Positions 35,600 to 43,581 of a DNA stretch of 64,000 nucleotides are shown here, one piece after another; the stretch's first letter is position 1, and every line of letters begins with the position of its first letter. The position numbers were made by a program, and so were the translations under genes. Source of the stretch: Marinobacter lipolyticus SM19 (GTDB lineage: Bacteria > Pseudomonadota > Gammaproteobacteria > Pseudomonadales > Oleiphilaceae); the NCBI RefSeq assembly GCF_000397065.2, contig NZ_KE007327.1:241214-305213 (forward strand). Direction: 5' to 3'. The notes beneath the pieces were generated by a model. It searched no databases, had not been told where the DNA came from, and saw only the letters and a list, made by a program, of their open reading frames with translations.

Positions 35600-38563
35600 T
35601 TATAACCTTTCGTTCTGGCTGATGGCAGCATTGCTGGGTTCCGGTTCGTAAGCCGGCAGCTTCAACTGTACACAGGTACCCAGGCCGGTTGCCGGGTCCG
35701 CGGGGCTGTCCACGTGTATGTTGCCGTAATGTTCTTCAACAATACTGTACACCAGCGATAAACCAAGGCCGGTGCCCTTGTTGGGGGCCTTGGTGGTGTA
35801 AAAGGGTTCGAATATATGGTCGAGCTGGTCTCGGGGGATGCCCGATCCTTCATCGGTGACTTCGATAATAGCGGAGTAGCCATCGCGGTTTCCACTGACC
35901 CGGATAGTGCCTCCCTCTGGAGAAGCATCCCGGGCATTAGCCAGCAGGTTAACGAAGACCTGGACCAGCCGTTGCTCATCGCCCAGTACCTTCAGCTGAC
36001 CCGGACAATCGTTGATGTAAGTGATACTCAGGCCGCGATCACTCAGAGATAGCAGGTTGATGGATTCGTCCACACAACGTTGAATGATGACCGGCTCGTA
36101 GCGGTTGGCCTGGGAATGGTTGCCGGTACGGGCAAAATTCATCAATGACTGCAGAATGGCGGAGATTCGCCGGGTTTGCTGTTGAATCTGTTCTGCGGTC
36201 GAGAGTATTTCCGGATCGTCGGTTTCCAGCTTCAGGTTTTGCGCCAGGGAGGAAATCCCAGTGACGGGATTGCCGATTTCGTGGGCCACACCGGCTGCCA
36301 ACCGGCCGACAGAGGCGAGTCGCTCACTGTGCATCAACTCGTCTTCCAGCAACCGGGTTTCGGTCTGGTCTTCCACCAGTATGATGCTGCCGCCTTCCGG
36401 ATGGTCAGGGCCGCTCAGAGCCGCCTTGTGCAGGTTTAGCCAATGGGGTTTGCCATTCAGATCCATACGGTGTTTGTAGCGGTGCAGCTCCTCGCCACAG
36501 TTGAAATCATCCAGCAACAGGTGCCAGTGTTCCGGTAATGCCATCAGGCGGGCACCGACGACATCGTCTGCGGTAATGCCGGTCAGCTGCTCCATGGTGT
36601 GATTCCACATCAGGATCTCGCCATCTTCACCCACGGAGCAGGCCGGAATTGGCAGATTCTGAAGAGTTTGCCGGTAATGCCGGCGCAGGTTGTCCAGCTC
36701 CCCGGCCAGGCCAGTCAGCTGATTCTGGTAATCCCCCAGCGCTCGCTCCACATAGCGGATATCCTGCGCGGTGCCGCCGCTGGCCATGGGCTTGTAGCCA
36801 AGGTGACGCTTGACCAGGTCTCGCGCCACGGCGGGGCCCAGCAGGCCTGACAGGTTGATTTCCACCTGATCTCGCAGCCGCCTCAGCTGATAGGGGCGAT
36901 ATTCCATATTGGGTAATTTGAGCTGCCCCAGGGCTCGCTCGACCTCGCGTTTGGCGACACCATAGCCAAGCGGATCGGCCAGTTGGCGGACAAAGTCTGA
37001 GGACGATGTGGCTACCAGTTCCCGTCGATGGGGACGGGACAGTGCGCCAAGGGAGCATGCCTGGGCGGCACTGGCTTCCTCGGCGGTGCTGCCGCTGAGG
37101 ATGGAGGTCACCGAAAACACTGACACGTTCAGGGTCAGGCTGATAAAAGTAAAGATATGCCAGTTGCTGTAATCCGGCACCAGGGGGGCACCAAGCCATT
37201 CCAGCAGGTTGGCGGTATGGGAAAAGGGCAGAACCAGAGTGACGATCCAGATGGCCATCCCGGAGACCAGTCCGGCGATCAAGCCTCGCCGGTTACCCTC
37301 GGGCCAGTAAATTACGCCCAGCGCTCCCGGCAGCAGTTGTAGCATGCCGGAAAGGGAGATGATGCCAAGAATGGACAGGTCCAGATTGGTGCCAATGGTT
37401 TCATGGAACAGCAAGGCTGCGAAAATAATAACAGCGATCAGCAGACGCTTGATCCACTTCAGCCAATGGTAGATGTCGCCGTGATCCTTTGGCGTGCGCA
37501 GGGGCAGAACCACGTGGTTCAGTACCATGCCGGCCAGTGCCAGGGTGCTGACGATCATCAGGCCGCTGGCGGCGGACAGGCCGGCAATGTACATCAACAG
37601 GGTCAGCGCAGGGCTGCCCAGCGCCTGGGCGGTGCCGATAGCGTAGAAATTGGGGCCCGTGGTTGCAGCCAGCTCCTGGCCTCCCCAGAGGATCAGAGGT
37701 ACCGGTAGTCCCAGTAGTAGCAGGTACAGAGGCAGTCCCCAGCTGGCCTTCGCCAGTGCCTTGGGCGACGGGTTCTCGCTGAAGGTCATGTGGTACATGT
37801 GCGGCAATACCAGAGCGCCTGCGAAAGACATCAGCATCAATGCGCGCCAGCTGCCGTCGTCGATGTTCATGGTCATGGTGCTGGCCGGTGAGCTCTGGCT
37901 TTCCAGCCAGGCTTCCAGTCCGCTCATGCCGCCGAACACGCTGAACAGGATGACTCCGCCGAGCGTCAGCAGGGCGGTCAGCTTGACGACAGAGTCGAAG
38001 GCGATCGCCATGACCAGCCCCTGATGGGTTTCAGAGCCCTGATTGCGACGAGTGCCAAACAGCATTGCAAACAGCACCACGGTAATGCTGAACATGACGC
38101 TGATCAGGTTGCGGGAGGTATCCGGAGCCAACAGGCTGGCTGAGGTGGAAACCGCCTGTATTTGCATGCTGAGCAGTGACAGTATGGCCGCGCCAGAGCA
38201 GAAGGTGACCAGTGTGCCGGCCCATTGGCTACGATAGCGGTAGGCGAAGAGGTCGGCCAGCGACGTCAACTGATAGGCCCGGCCAATGCGCATCACCGGA
38301 TTCAGCAATACGGGTGCCAGCAGGAACGCCCCGCTGACCCCCAGGTAGTAGGCCAGGAAGCCGAAGCCCGACTCGGCGGCAACACCCACGGCGGCATAGA
38401 CCGCCCAGATGCCGGCGTAGACCCCCAGGCTCAGGGTGTAGATCAGGGGGTGTCGTACCCAGTGTTGAGGGAATACACCACGCTCGGTCACCCAGGCGAC
38501 GCCGAAGAGAATCATCAGATACAGCAGGCTGGCCAGTAACAGGCCCGGGGCGCTAAAACTCAT
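35600..38563 (-). CDS. cbrA: Sensor histidine kinase CbrA with sodium:solute symporter domain
   Basis: 987 aa. Roughly residues 1-480 are a multi-pass sodium:solute symporter (SSS/STAC type) module, then a linker, a PAS domain near residues 620-720, a HisKA box with His761 in GVAHEIGNP, and an HATPase with the NLLANARDA and GTGLGLSL boxes. The fusion of transporter and kinase is diagnostic of CbrA, which senses carbon/nitrogen status and phosphorylates CbrB. His uptake has been shown for a Pseudomonas CbrA; not tested here. Confidence 0.95.
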   Translation of the reverse strand: MSFSAPGLLLASLLYLMILFGVAWVTERGVFPQHWVRHPLIYTLSLGVYAGIWAVYAAVGVAAESGFGFLAYYLGVSGAFLLAPVLLNPVMRIGRAYQLTSLADLFAYRYRSQWAGTLVTFCSGAAILSLLSMQIQAVSTSASLLAPDTSRNLISVMFSITVVLFAMLFGTRRNQGSETHQGLVMAIAFDSVVKLTALLTLGGVILFSVFGGMSGLEAWLESQSSPASTMTMNIDDGSWRALMLMSFAGALVLPHMYHMTFSENPSPKALAKASWGLPLYLLLLGLPVPLILWGGQELAATTGPNFYAIGTAQALGSPALTLLMYIAGLSAASGLMIVSTLALAGMVLNHVVLPLRTPKDHGDIYHWLKWIKRLLIAVIIFAALLFHETIGTNLDLSILGIISLSGMLQLLPGALGVIYWPEGNRRGLIAGLVSGMAIWIVTLVLPFSHTANLLEWLGAPLVPDYSNWHIFTFISLTLNVSVFSVTSILSGSTAEEASAAQACSLGALSRPHRRELVATSSSDFVRQLADPLGYGVAKREVERALGQLKLPNMEYRPYQLRRLRDQVEINLSGLLGPAVARDLVKRHLGYKPMASGGTAQDIRYVERALGDYQNQLTGLAGELDNLRRHYRQTLQNLPIPACSVGEDGEILMWNHTMEQLTGITADDVVGARLMALPEHWHLLLDDFNCGEELHRYKHRMDLNGKPHWLNLHKAALSGPDHPEGGSIILVEDQTETRLLEDELMHSERLASVGRLAAGVAHEIGNPVTGISSLAQNLKLETDDPEILSTAEQIQQQTRRISAILQSLMNFARTGNHSQANRYEPVIIQRCVDESINLLSLSDRGLSITYINDCPGQLKVLGDEQRLVQVFVNLLANARDASPEGGTIRVSGNRDGYSAIIEVTDEGSGIPRDQLDHIFEPFYTTKAPNKGTGLGLSLVYSIVEEHYGNIHVDSPADPATGLGTCVQLKLPAYEPEPSNAAISQNERL

Positions 38564-38747
38564 TGGGGTCCCGTCGCCATTCCAGCCAGAAACCGATGGC
38601 GATCAGCCCGGCCCAGATAATGTACGGGGTGTACCAGGCGTTACCCGGGGAGGTCCACCAGTCGAGGATGTTCGGTGAAAAAATATAGATGGCCAGAACC
38701 AACAGAAAGACCAGACGATAGATGTACATCAGGCTTGGTATCCGCAC
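38553..38747 (-). CDS. cbrX: Small membrane protein CbrX
   Basis: Up to 64 aa (GTG start at 38747); a start at the internal ATG (38729) gives 58 aa. Neither has a clear ribosome site. Two hydrophobic segments (about residues 8-26 and 42-56) flank a Trp-rich loop. The 3' end overlaps the cbrA start by 11 bp, so translation is probably coupled. A small membrane gene called cbrX sits at this position in pseudomonads. Confidence 0.8.
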   Translation of the reverse strand: MRIPSLMYIYRLVFLLVLAIYIFSPNILDWWTSPGNAWYTPYIIWAGLIAIGFWLEWRRDPNEF

Positions 38748-38766
38748 TGAAGTTTGTGAAGGGCTT

Positions 38767-38823
38767 GGAGCCTCTGAATAACTCTGAAAGCAAGAGGCGA
38801 TTCAGGAGTTATTCTGAGGCTCC
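38767..38823. repeat. Long imperfect inverted repeat between gluQ and cbrX
   Basis: GGAGCCTC-T-GAATAACTC-TGAA on one arm and TTCA-GGAGTTATTC-T-GAGGCTCC on the other: a stem of about 22 bp with one mismatch and one bulge, loop near AGCAAGAGGCGA. No T run on either strand. It may act as attenuator, RNA-processing site or binding site in the 5' leader of cbrX-cbrA-cbrB. Confidence 0.6.
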
Positions 38824-38837
38824 TTATACCACGTAGC

Positions 38838-39710
38838 TTACCGGGATGTCAGGGGGATTGCCTCTCGCTGCCAGTGTCTGGTTGCCCAGGCGAGGATGTT
38901 TTCCACTGGCTGCTGGTTGAGGTTGGCTGGTGGATGCTGCCCCAGGGCTGCCAGAGCTGACGTCAGGTTGCCGGCCGGTTGCCGGTCGTCCAGTGCGGGG
39001 GCATGGTTCTGTTTGCTGAGTTTCTGCCCTTCTTCGTTGAGAATCACCGGGATGTGGAGCCAGTTGGGAGGTGTCGCCCCCAGTGCACGGTATATCTGTT
39101 GTTGTTGGGAGGTGAGGTCCAGCAGGTCTGACCCCCTTACTACGTCCGTGATGCCCTGATCGATATCGTCGACCACAACGGCCAGTTGGTAGGCGAAGAA
39201 GCCTTCCTTGCGGAGAATGACGGGGTCATCCACCTCGGCGATAACCCGCTGGATTTGCGGGCCCAGTAGCTCATCTTGCCAGCAGCAGGTTTCATCCGTC
39301 AGGGCAAAACGAATGGCGAATGGGCGGTTGCCAGGTACGCTACGGCCCTCGCGGCAGTGTTCCGGATGCCTGCCATGATGCTGCTGTAGCTGTTTTCTGG
39401 AACAGGCGCAGCGGTAGGCGAGTCCGTCAGACAATAACCGCTCAATAACTGCCTGGTAGGCGTCGTGGCGCCTGGACTGGAAACGAACGGGAGCGTCCGG
39501 TATGAGCCCGTGGCAATTCAGGCTGTGAAGAATGCGCTCAGTGGCTTCCGGGCTTTCCCGCAAGGGGTCAAGGTCCTCGACGCGAACCAGCCACTGGCCC
39601 TGATGGACCCTGGCTTCAAGGTAACTGGCCAGCGCAGTGACCAGGGAGCCGAAGTGTAATGGACCTGTAGGAGAGGGTGCGAATCGACCTCGGTAGGAAA
39701 TATCAGCCAT
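38838..39710 (-). CDS. gluQ: Glutamyl-queuosine tRNA(Asp) synthetase GluQ
   Basis: 290 aa, a glutamyl-tRNA synthetase catalytic core without anticodon-binding domain. RFAPSPTGPLHFGS carries the HIGH-like motif, CACSRKQ...HC is the zinc site, and KLSKQNH replaces KMSKS. It attaches Glu to queuosine-34 of tRNA-Asp. It follows dksA by 54 bp, the pairing seen in E. coli and Pseudomonas. Confidence 0.95.
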   Translation of the reverse strand: MADISYRGRFAPSPTGPLHFGSLVTALASYLEARVHQGQWLVRVEDLDPLRESPEATERILHSLNCHGLIPDAPVRFQSRRHDAYQAVIERLLSDGLAYRCACSRKQLQQHHGRHPEHCREGRSVPGNRPFAIRFALTDETCCWQDELLGPQIQRVIAEVDDPVILRKEGFFAYQLAVVVDDIDQGITDVVRGSDLLDLTSQQQQIYRALGATPPNWLHIPVILNEEGQKLSKQNHAPALDDRQPAGNLTSALAALGQHPPANLNQQPVENILAWATRHWQREAIPLTSR

Positions 39711-39764
39711 AGCAATCAGCTAGCCGGCCCGTTTAGGGGCCGGTTGACCTGACTATGGTCCGGC

Positions 39765-40205
39765 TCAGATGCCGGTCTGGCGCTCGCGGATTTCCGCCAG
39801 GGTCTTGCAGTCAATGCACAGAGTGGCCGTCGGACGGGCTTCCAGGCGGCGAATACCAATTTCCACGCCACACTGATCGCAAAAGCCGTAGTCGTCCTTG
39901 TCGATGCGATCGATGGTCTGGTCGATCTTCTTGATCAATTTCCGCTCACGGTCACGGGTGCGCAATTCCAGGCTGAACTCTTCTTCCTGGGTTGCGCGGT
40001 CGCTTGGATCCGCGTAATTTGCTGCGTCTTCCTGCATGTGGTGCATGGTGCGGTCCACTTCTTCCATCAGCTCCTGTTTCCATTGCAGTAGCAGATTTTT
40101 GAAGTGCTCCAGCATTTCAGCACTCATATACTCTTCACCCTTCTTCATTTCGTAAGGGGTGAAGTTGGTAAAACGTTCGCGTGGTTGTTCTGCAGTGTTT
40201 GCCAT
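39765..40205 (-). CDS. dksA: RNA polymerase-binding transcription factor DksA
   Basis: 146 aa, normal length. The long coiled coil carries the tip motif ADPSDRA with the two Asp needed for action, and the zinc finger has C-x2-C-x17-C-x2-C (CDQC...CIDC). With ppGpp it represses rRNA promoters and activates amino acid genes. GAGG lies 9 nt upstream of the ATG. Precedes gluQ. Confidence 0.97.
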   Translation of the reverse strand: MANTAEQPRERFTNFTPYEMKKGEEYMSAEMLEHFKNLLLQWKQELMEEVDRTMHHMQEDAANYADPSDRATQEEEFSLELRTRDRERKLIKKIDQTIDRIDKDDYGFCDQCGVEIGIRRLEARPTATLCIDCKTLAEIRERQTGI

Positions 40206-40381
40206 TGAACCCGGCCTCTTGTTTGTACTTCACAAGAACGCTTTGCTTTCCGCCGCGCCAGCCATGACTGCGCGAATTGACCCTGGATAAAGCATTCGTC
40301 CTGAAACGGGAATTTGCGGAAAATAGCAGATAAGTTACAGGGGTGCCAGCCTTGTGTTCAGACTTTCATACGGAGACCACC

Positions 40382-41110
40382 ATGAACTTCTCCCAACCAT
40401 TGATTAAAGGCAAACTGGTTCGACGTTACAAGCGTTTTCTGGCAGATGTGTTGTTGGAAGACGGCTCGGAGGTAGTGGCGCACTGCCCGAACACCGGTTC
40501 CATGCTCGGTTGCCAGCCAGATGGCGCGAGGGTGTGGCTGAGTGAAAGTGATAACCCCAAGCGTAAACTTCGCTATACCTGGGAGCTGGTAGAGACCTCC
40601 CCCGGCGAGTTGGCCTGCATCAATACCGCCCGCCCTAACGCACAGGCCAGGGAGGCTGTTGAGGCGGGACGTGTGAAGGAGCTGTCCGGCTATGGCCTGT
40701 GTCGGGCGGAGGTCCGGTACGGCGAGGAGAAGAGCCGTATCGATCTCCATCTGTCCGGGCACGTGGAGCTGGCCGATGCCTGGGTGGAGGTCAAGAATGT
40801 CACCCTGTGCGATGGCGGGTGCGGTTTTTTTCCGGACGCCGTTACCACCCGGGGGCAGAAGCACCTGCGAGAGCTGATGGCTCAGGTCGCCAAGGGAGAC
40901 CGTGGGGTGCTGATGTTCGTGGTCAACCATACCGGGATCACCTCGGTGCGCCCGGCGGACCATATTGATGCTACATACGGCGCGTTGTTTCGGGATGCGG
41001 TCAAAGCGGGTGTGGAAGTAGTTGCTTACCGTGCGGAACTCGGGGATGGGGAAGAGCCTACTGGCAATCTGGCACTGAGCCGTCCGGTACCTGTTATTCT
41101 GGACGCCTGA
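40382..41110 (+). CDS. sfsA: DNA/RNA nuclease SfsA
   Basis: 242 aa from the ATG at 40382 with GGAGA 7 nt upstream. Typical SfsA segments: [10 protein letters not shown] near the N-terminus and EVKNVTL followed by [12 protein letters not shown], a PD-(D/E)xK-like core. In E. coli SfsA is linked to maltose regulation and has been described as a nuclease; the physiological role is unclear. Divergent from dksA and overlaps the convergent Rieske gene by 17 bp. Confidence 0.93.
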   Translation: MNFSQPLIKGKLVRRYKRFLADVLLEDGSEVVAHCPNTGSMLGCQPDGARVWLSESDNPKRKLRYTWELVETSPGELACINTARPNAQAREAVEAGRVKELSGYGLCRAEVRYGEEKSRIDLHLSGHVELADAWVEVKNVTLCDGGCGFFPDAVTTRGQKHLRELMAQVAKGDRGVLMFVVNHTGITSVRPADHIDATYGALFRDAVKAGVEVVAYRAELGDGEEPTGNLALSRPVPVILDA

Positions 41111-41462
41111 CCTGGATGGAGTCCCGGGACTCGGCTACGTCCAGGGGCGTGAGTGCTTCCCCCTGGCAAGGGCCGGCGATGCACTCGCCGCTGTCCGGCA
41201 GGAACAGGGCGCCATGGGTGGAGCACTGGATAAAACAGTTATCACTGTCCATGAACCGCCCTGGCATCCAGTTCAGTTCGATGCCCAGGTGTGGGCAGCG
41301 GTTCAGGTAACCGTAGACTTTGCCGCTGCGGCGAAAGACAAAGCCCCGTTGCTCTGTTGTCTGATCTTCGGCACTGCCTTTGATCAGCGTGAATTCACGG
41401 AAGCTGTCGTCCGCCAGATCGTCAGGTGAGCAGACCGTGTGCCAGGAGTGGTGTGCGTTCAT
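41094..41462 (-). CDS. Rieske-type [2Fe-2S] protein
   Basis: 122 aa. Cluster motif C56-P-H58 ... C80-S-T-H83 gives the two Cys and two His ligands. No membrane anchor or signal peptide, so it resembles the soluble ferredoxin components of dioxygenases or small nitrite reductase-like subunits. Its ATG overlaps the upstream pentapeptide gene stop by 4 bp. No partner oxygenase is present; its redox partner is unknown. Confidence 0.88.
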   Translation of the reverse strand: MNAHHSWHTVCSPDDLADDSFREFTLIKGSAEDQTTEQRGFVFRRSGKVYGYLNRCPHLGIELNWMPGRFMDSDNCFIQCSTHGALFLPDSGECIAGPCQGEALTPLDVAESRDSIQVRRPE

Positions 41463-41815
41463 TTCCGGGTGCTGTACCGCATTCTGGTGCCGTGATTAAG
41501 GGATATGACGATCTCATCCGCGTGCAAATGATGAGGGAAAAAGCAGCCTGAAATCTTGGCACCGGCAATGCTGGCGCCTTCCATCTGGGTGTCGCTGAAA
41601 TCGATGCCGCGCAGGTCCGCCCCCCGGAAATAAGCGTGGCTGAGGTCCAGTCCCTGAGCATCCATGCCGCGGAGGTCCAGGCCACGAAAATCACCGTGGG
41701 CAAAGCTGGGGAGCTGGCTTTGTTTCGCCTTGGCGGCATTGAATGCCGCCATGTTTTCGCTTCTGAGCTTTTCATAGAGTGGATCGTCGATATGGCGTAC
41801 TGTGTCCGTATCCAT
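41459..41815 (-). CDS. Pentapeptide-repeat protein
   Basis: 118 aa. Between residues about 42 and 91 there are roughly nine A(D/N)LXX-type repeats (for example LDLRG, MDAQG, ADLRG, IDFSD), which fold into a short right-handed quadrilateral beta-helix. Pentapeptide proteins include DNA-mimic gyrase protectors, but this one is short and its role is unknown. Coupled by a 4-bp overlap to the downstream Rieske gene. Confidence 0.83.
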   Translation of the reverse strand: MDTDTVRHIDDPLYEKLRSENMAAFNAAKAKQSQLPSFAHGDFRGLDLRGMDAQGLDLSHAYFRGADLRGIDFSDTQMEGASIAGAKISGCFFPHHLHADEIVISLNHGTRMRYSTRK

Positions 41816-41881
41816 CGTTCTGGCTCCCGCATCTGTTATTGGTACCTGCCCCGTGAGGCGGGTACCCGGTATTGTAGACGT

Positions 41882-43459
41882 TTATTGCTCCTGCAATCCG
41901 AAGTGCTGACGGATCCGGTCCGCAACCGCCTCGGCGACATGTTCCTGGTCGGTATGCAGGTGGATAGTGTGAGTCTTTTCCTCGGTCGTTAACGGTTCAA
42001 ACCAGGTCATCTGGGCGTCCAGAAGCTCTTCCGTGGCCTCGGACGCGTCCCCGGAGCGCTTGCGGATCCACGCTCTGCGCAGATCTTCCGGCGCTTCACA
42101 ATGGATCAGTGCAAAGGGGACCCCATGGGTCTCTGCCACGTCCGCCATAAGTGTGCGCTCACCCTGCTTCAGGGAAGCGGCATCCACAATGACCGGCAGG
42201 CCGGCGCTGAGCAGGTTGCCGGCAATACTGGCCAGGCGCTGGTAGGTTCGTTCGGTGGCGTCCGGGGTGTAGATGTTGCCGCCAGTGGGGGAGTTGCTTT
42301 GCTCCAGCGGGCCCATGCCAAACAAACGCTTACGCTCTACATCGGACCTTAGGCGGATCAGGCCCAGTTCCTCTGCCATGGCAGCGCTGACACAGGTTTT
42401 GCCACTGGCGGACAGGCCGGTGGTGGTCAGCAAATAGGGATTGGGGATGGCGCTATAGCTCTCGGCCAGCAGGGCGTAATCCTGATAGCGCTGCATCAGT
42501 CCGGTTTTTTCTGCTTCCGAGAGCGATGGGTTGCCCATGGTAAACAGCGCGATCTTGGCCCGCACCATGGCTCGGTAGGCCTTGTACAACGGCAGGAGGG
42601 GCAGGGCTTCAAAGTCGTCCCGATACTCCAGGTAGGTATTCAATACAAGGTTCGCCAGCTCTTGTTCGCGGCGTGACTCCAGGTCCATCAGCAGGAATGC
42701 CAGGTCGTTAATGACATCGATCCAGCGGAACGGCTCGTTGAATTCGATGCAGTCGAAGACGGTGACCTCGCCTTGGAATACGGTGATGTTGGCGAGGTGA
42801 AGATCACCATGACACTCACGAACAAATCCGTTTTCCCGTCGGCTGGCAATCAGATCCCGCTGCCGCTCGAAGGTGGTGCGCGTCCACTCTTCCAGATTGT
42901 CCAGTTGCTGCAGCAATGCCTTGTCGTCAAGCAGGGGGCGAATCTGGTCAAAGTTCTCCTGCATGGCGGCATGGACGGCTTCTGGGGTGCCCAGGGCCTT
43001 GTCCTCAGGAACTGGCGGTAACCGGTCATGGAACTCGGCGGCTTGTCGGGCGACGCTGGTAAGCAGGTCCGGCGTCAGGGTGCCATTCTCCTGTCGAACG
43101 TCGAACAGGTCCGCCTGATCGAACTGGTGCATGCGAATGGCGTATTCGAATGCGTCACCCTCGCCCCCCAGCTGAGGTTCCTGGGGAGTGCCAGTGATCG
43201 GCAGCACTTCCATGTACAGGCTTTTCGCGAGGCGGGAGTTCAGTCGTAGCTCTTCTTCGCAAAAACGCTTGCGACGCTCCAGAGTGGAGAAATCGAGAAA
43301 GCCAAAATCCATGGGTTTCTTGATCTTGTAGGCGTAATCGCCAGTCAGGATGACCTGGGAGATGTGAGTCTCCAAAACCTGAAAATCCTTGACCGGGTGG
43401 TCATACAGCTCCGGATTCTGTAAAGCCAGCATCAATTCATTGGTTGTGGTGTCACTCAC
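41882..43459 (-). CDS. Aminoglycoside-phosphotransferase-like / P-loop kinase fusion protein
   Basis: 525 aa from a GTG at 43459 with GAGGAGAG just upstream; an earlier ATG in the frame would run into the divergent mrcB gene. The N-terminal half is a phosphotransferase (APH-like) domain with the Brenner motif CHGDLHLANI and a later FDCIEFN metal site. The C-terminal half has a P-loop TGLSASGKT and resembles gluconate-kinase-like ATPases. Fusions of this type are common in proteobacteria and uncharacterised; the name does not imply drug resistance. Confidence 0.87.
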   Translation of the reverse strand: MSDTTTNELMLALQNPELYDHPVKDFQVLETHISQVILTGDYAYKIKKPMDFGFLDFSTLERRKRFCEEELRLNSRLAKSLYMEVLPITGTPQEPQLGGEGDAFEYAIRMHQFDQADLFDVRQENGTLTPDLLTSVARQAAEFHDRLPPVPEDKALGTPEAVHAAMQENFDQIRPLLDDKALLQQLDNLEEWTRTTFERQRDLIASRRENGFVRECHGDLHLANITVFQGEVTVFDCIEFNEPFRWIDVINDLAFLLMDLESRREQELANLVLNTYLEYRDDFEALPLLPLYKAYRAMVRAKIALFTMGNPSLSEAEKTGLMQRYQDYALLAESYSAIPNPYLLTTTGLSASGKTCVSAAMAEELGLIRLRSDVERKRLFGMGPLEQSNSPTGGNIYTPDATERTYQRLASIAGNLLSAGLPVIVDAASLKQGERTLMADVAETHGVPFALIHCEAPEDLRRAWIRKRSGDASEATEELLDAQMTWFEPLTTEEKTHTIHLHTDQEHVAEAVADRIRQHFGLQEQ

Positions 43460-43569
43460 TGCTCTCTCCTCGCATTCCCTGATCTTGTTGATTTTTCTGG
43501 GACCTATCATAACGGGCAGATTACATAAATAACACATGGATAACCTGCCTTCCGGGCGGATGCTTTCGT

Positions 43570-43575
43570 TATAAT
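43570..43575 (+). promoter_or_regulatory. -10 element directly before mrcB (leaderless start likely)
   Basis: TATAAT ends six bases before the mrcB ATG and no Shine-Dalgarno sequence intervenes. A normal transcription start would fall on the ATG itself. The -35 at the right spacing (TGCCTT/GCCTTC) is poor. Confidence 0.45.
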
Positions 43576-43581
43576 CGCGCC

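Noticed and set aside
41882..43459. Aminoglycoside resistance gene
   Set aside because: The APH-like fold is fused to a P-loop kinase in a common housekeeping arrangement; no resistance context.
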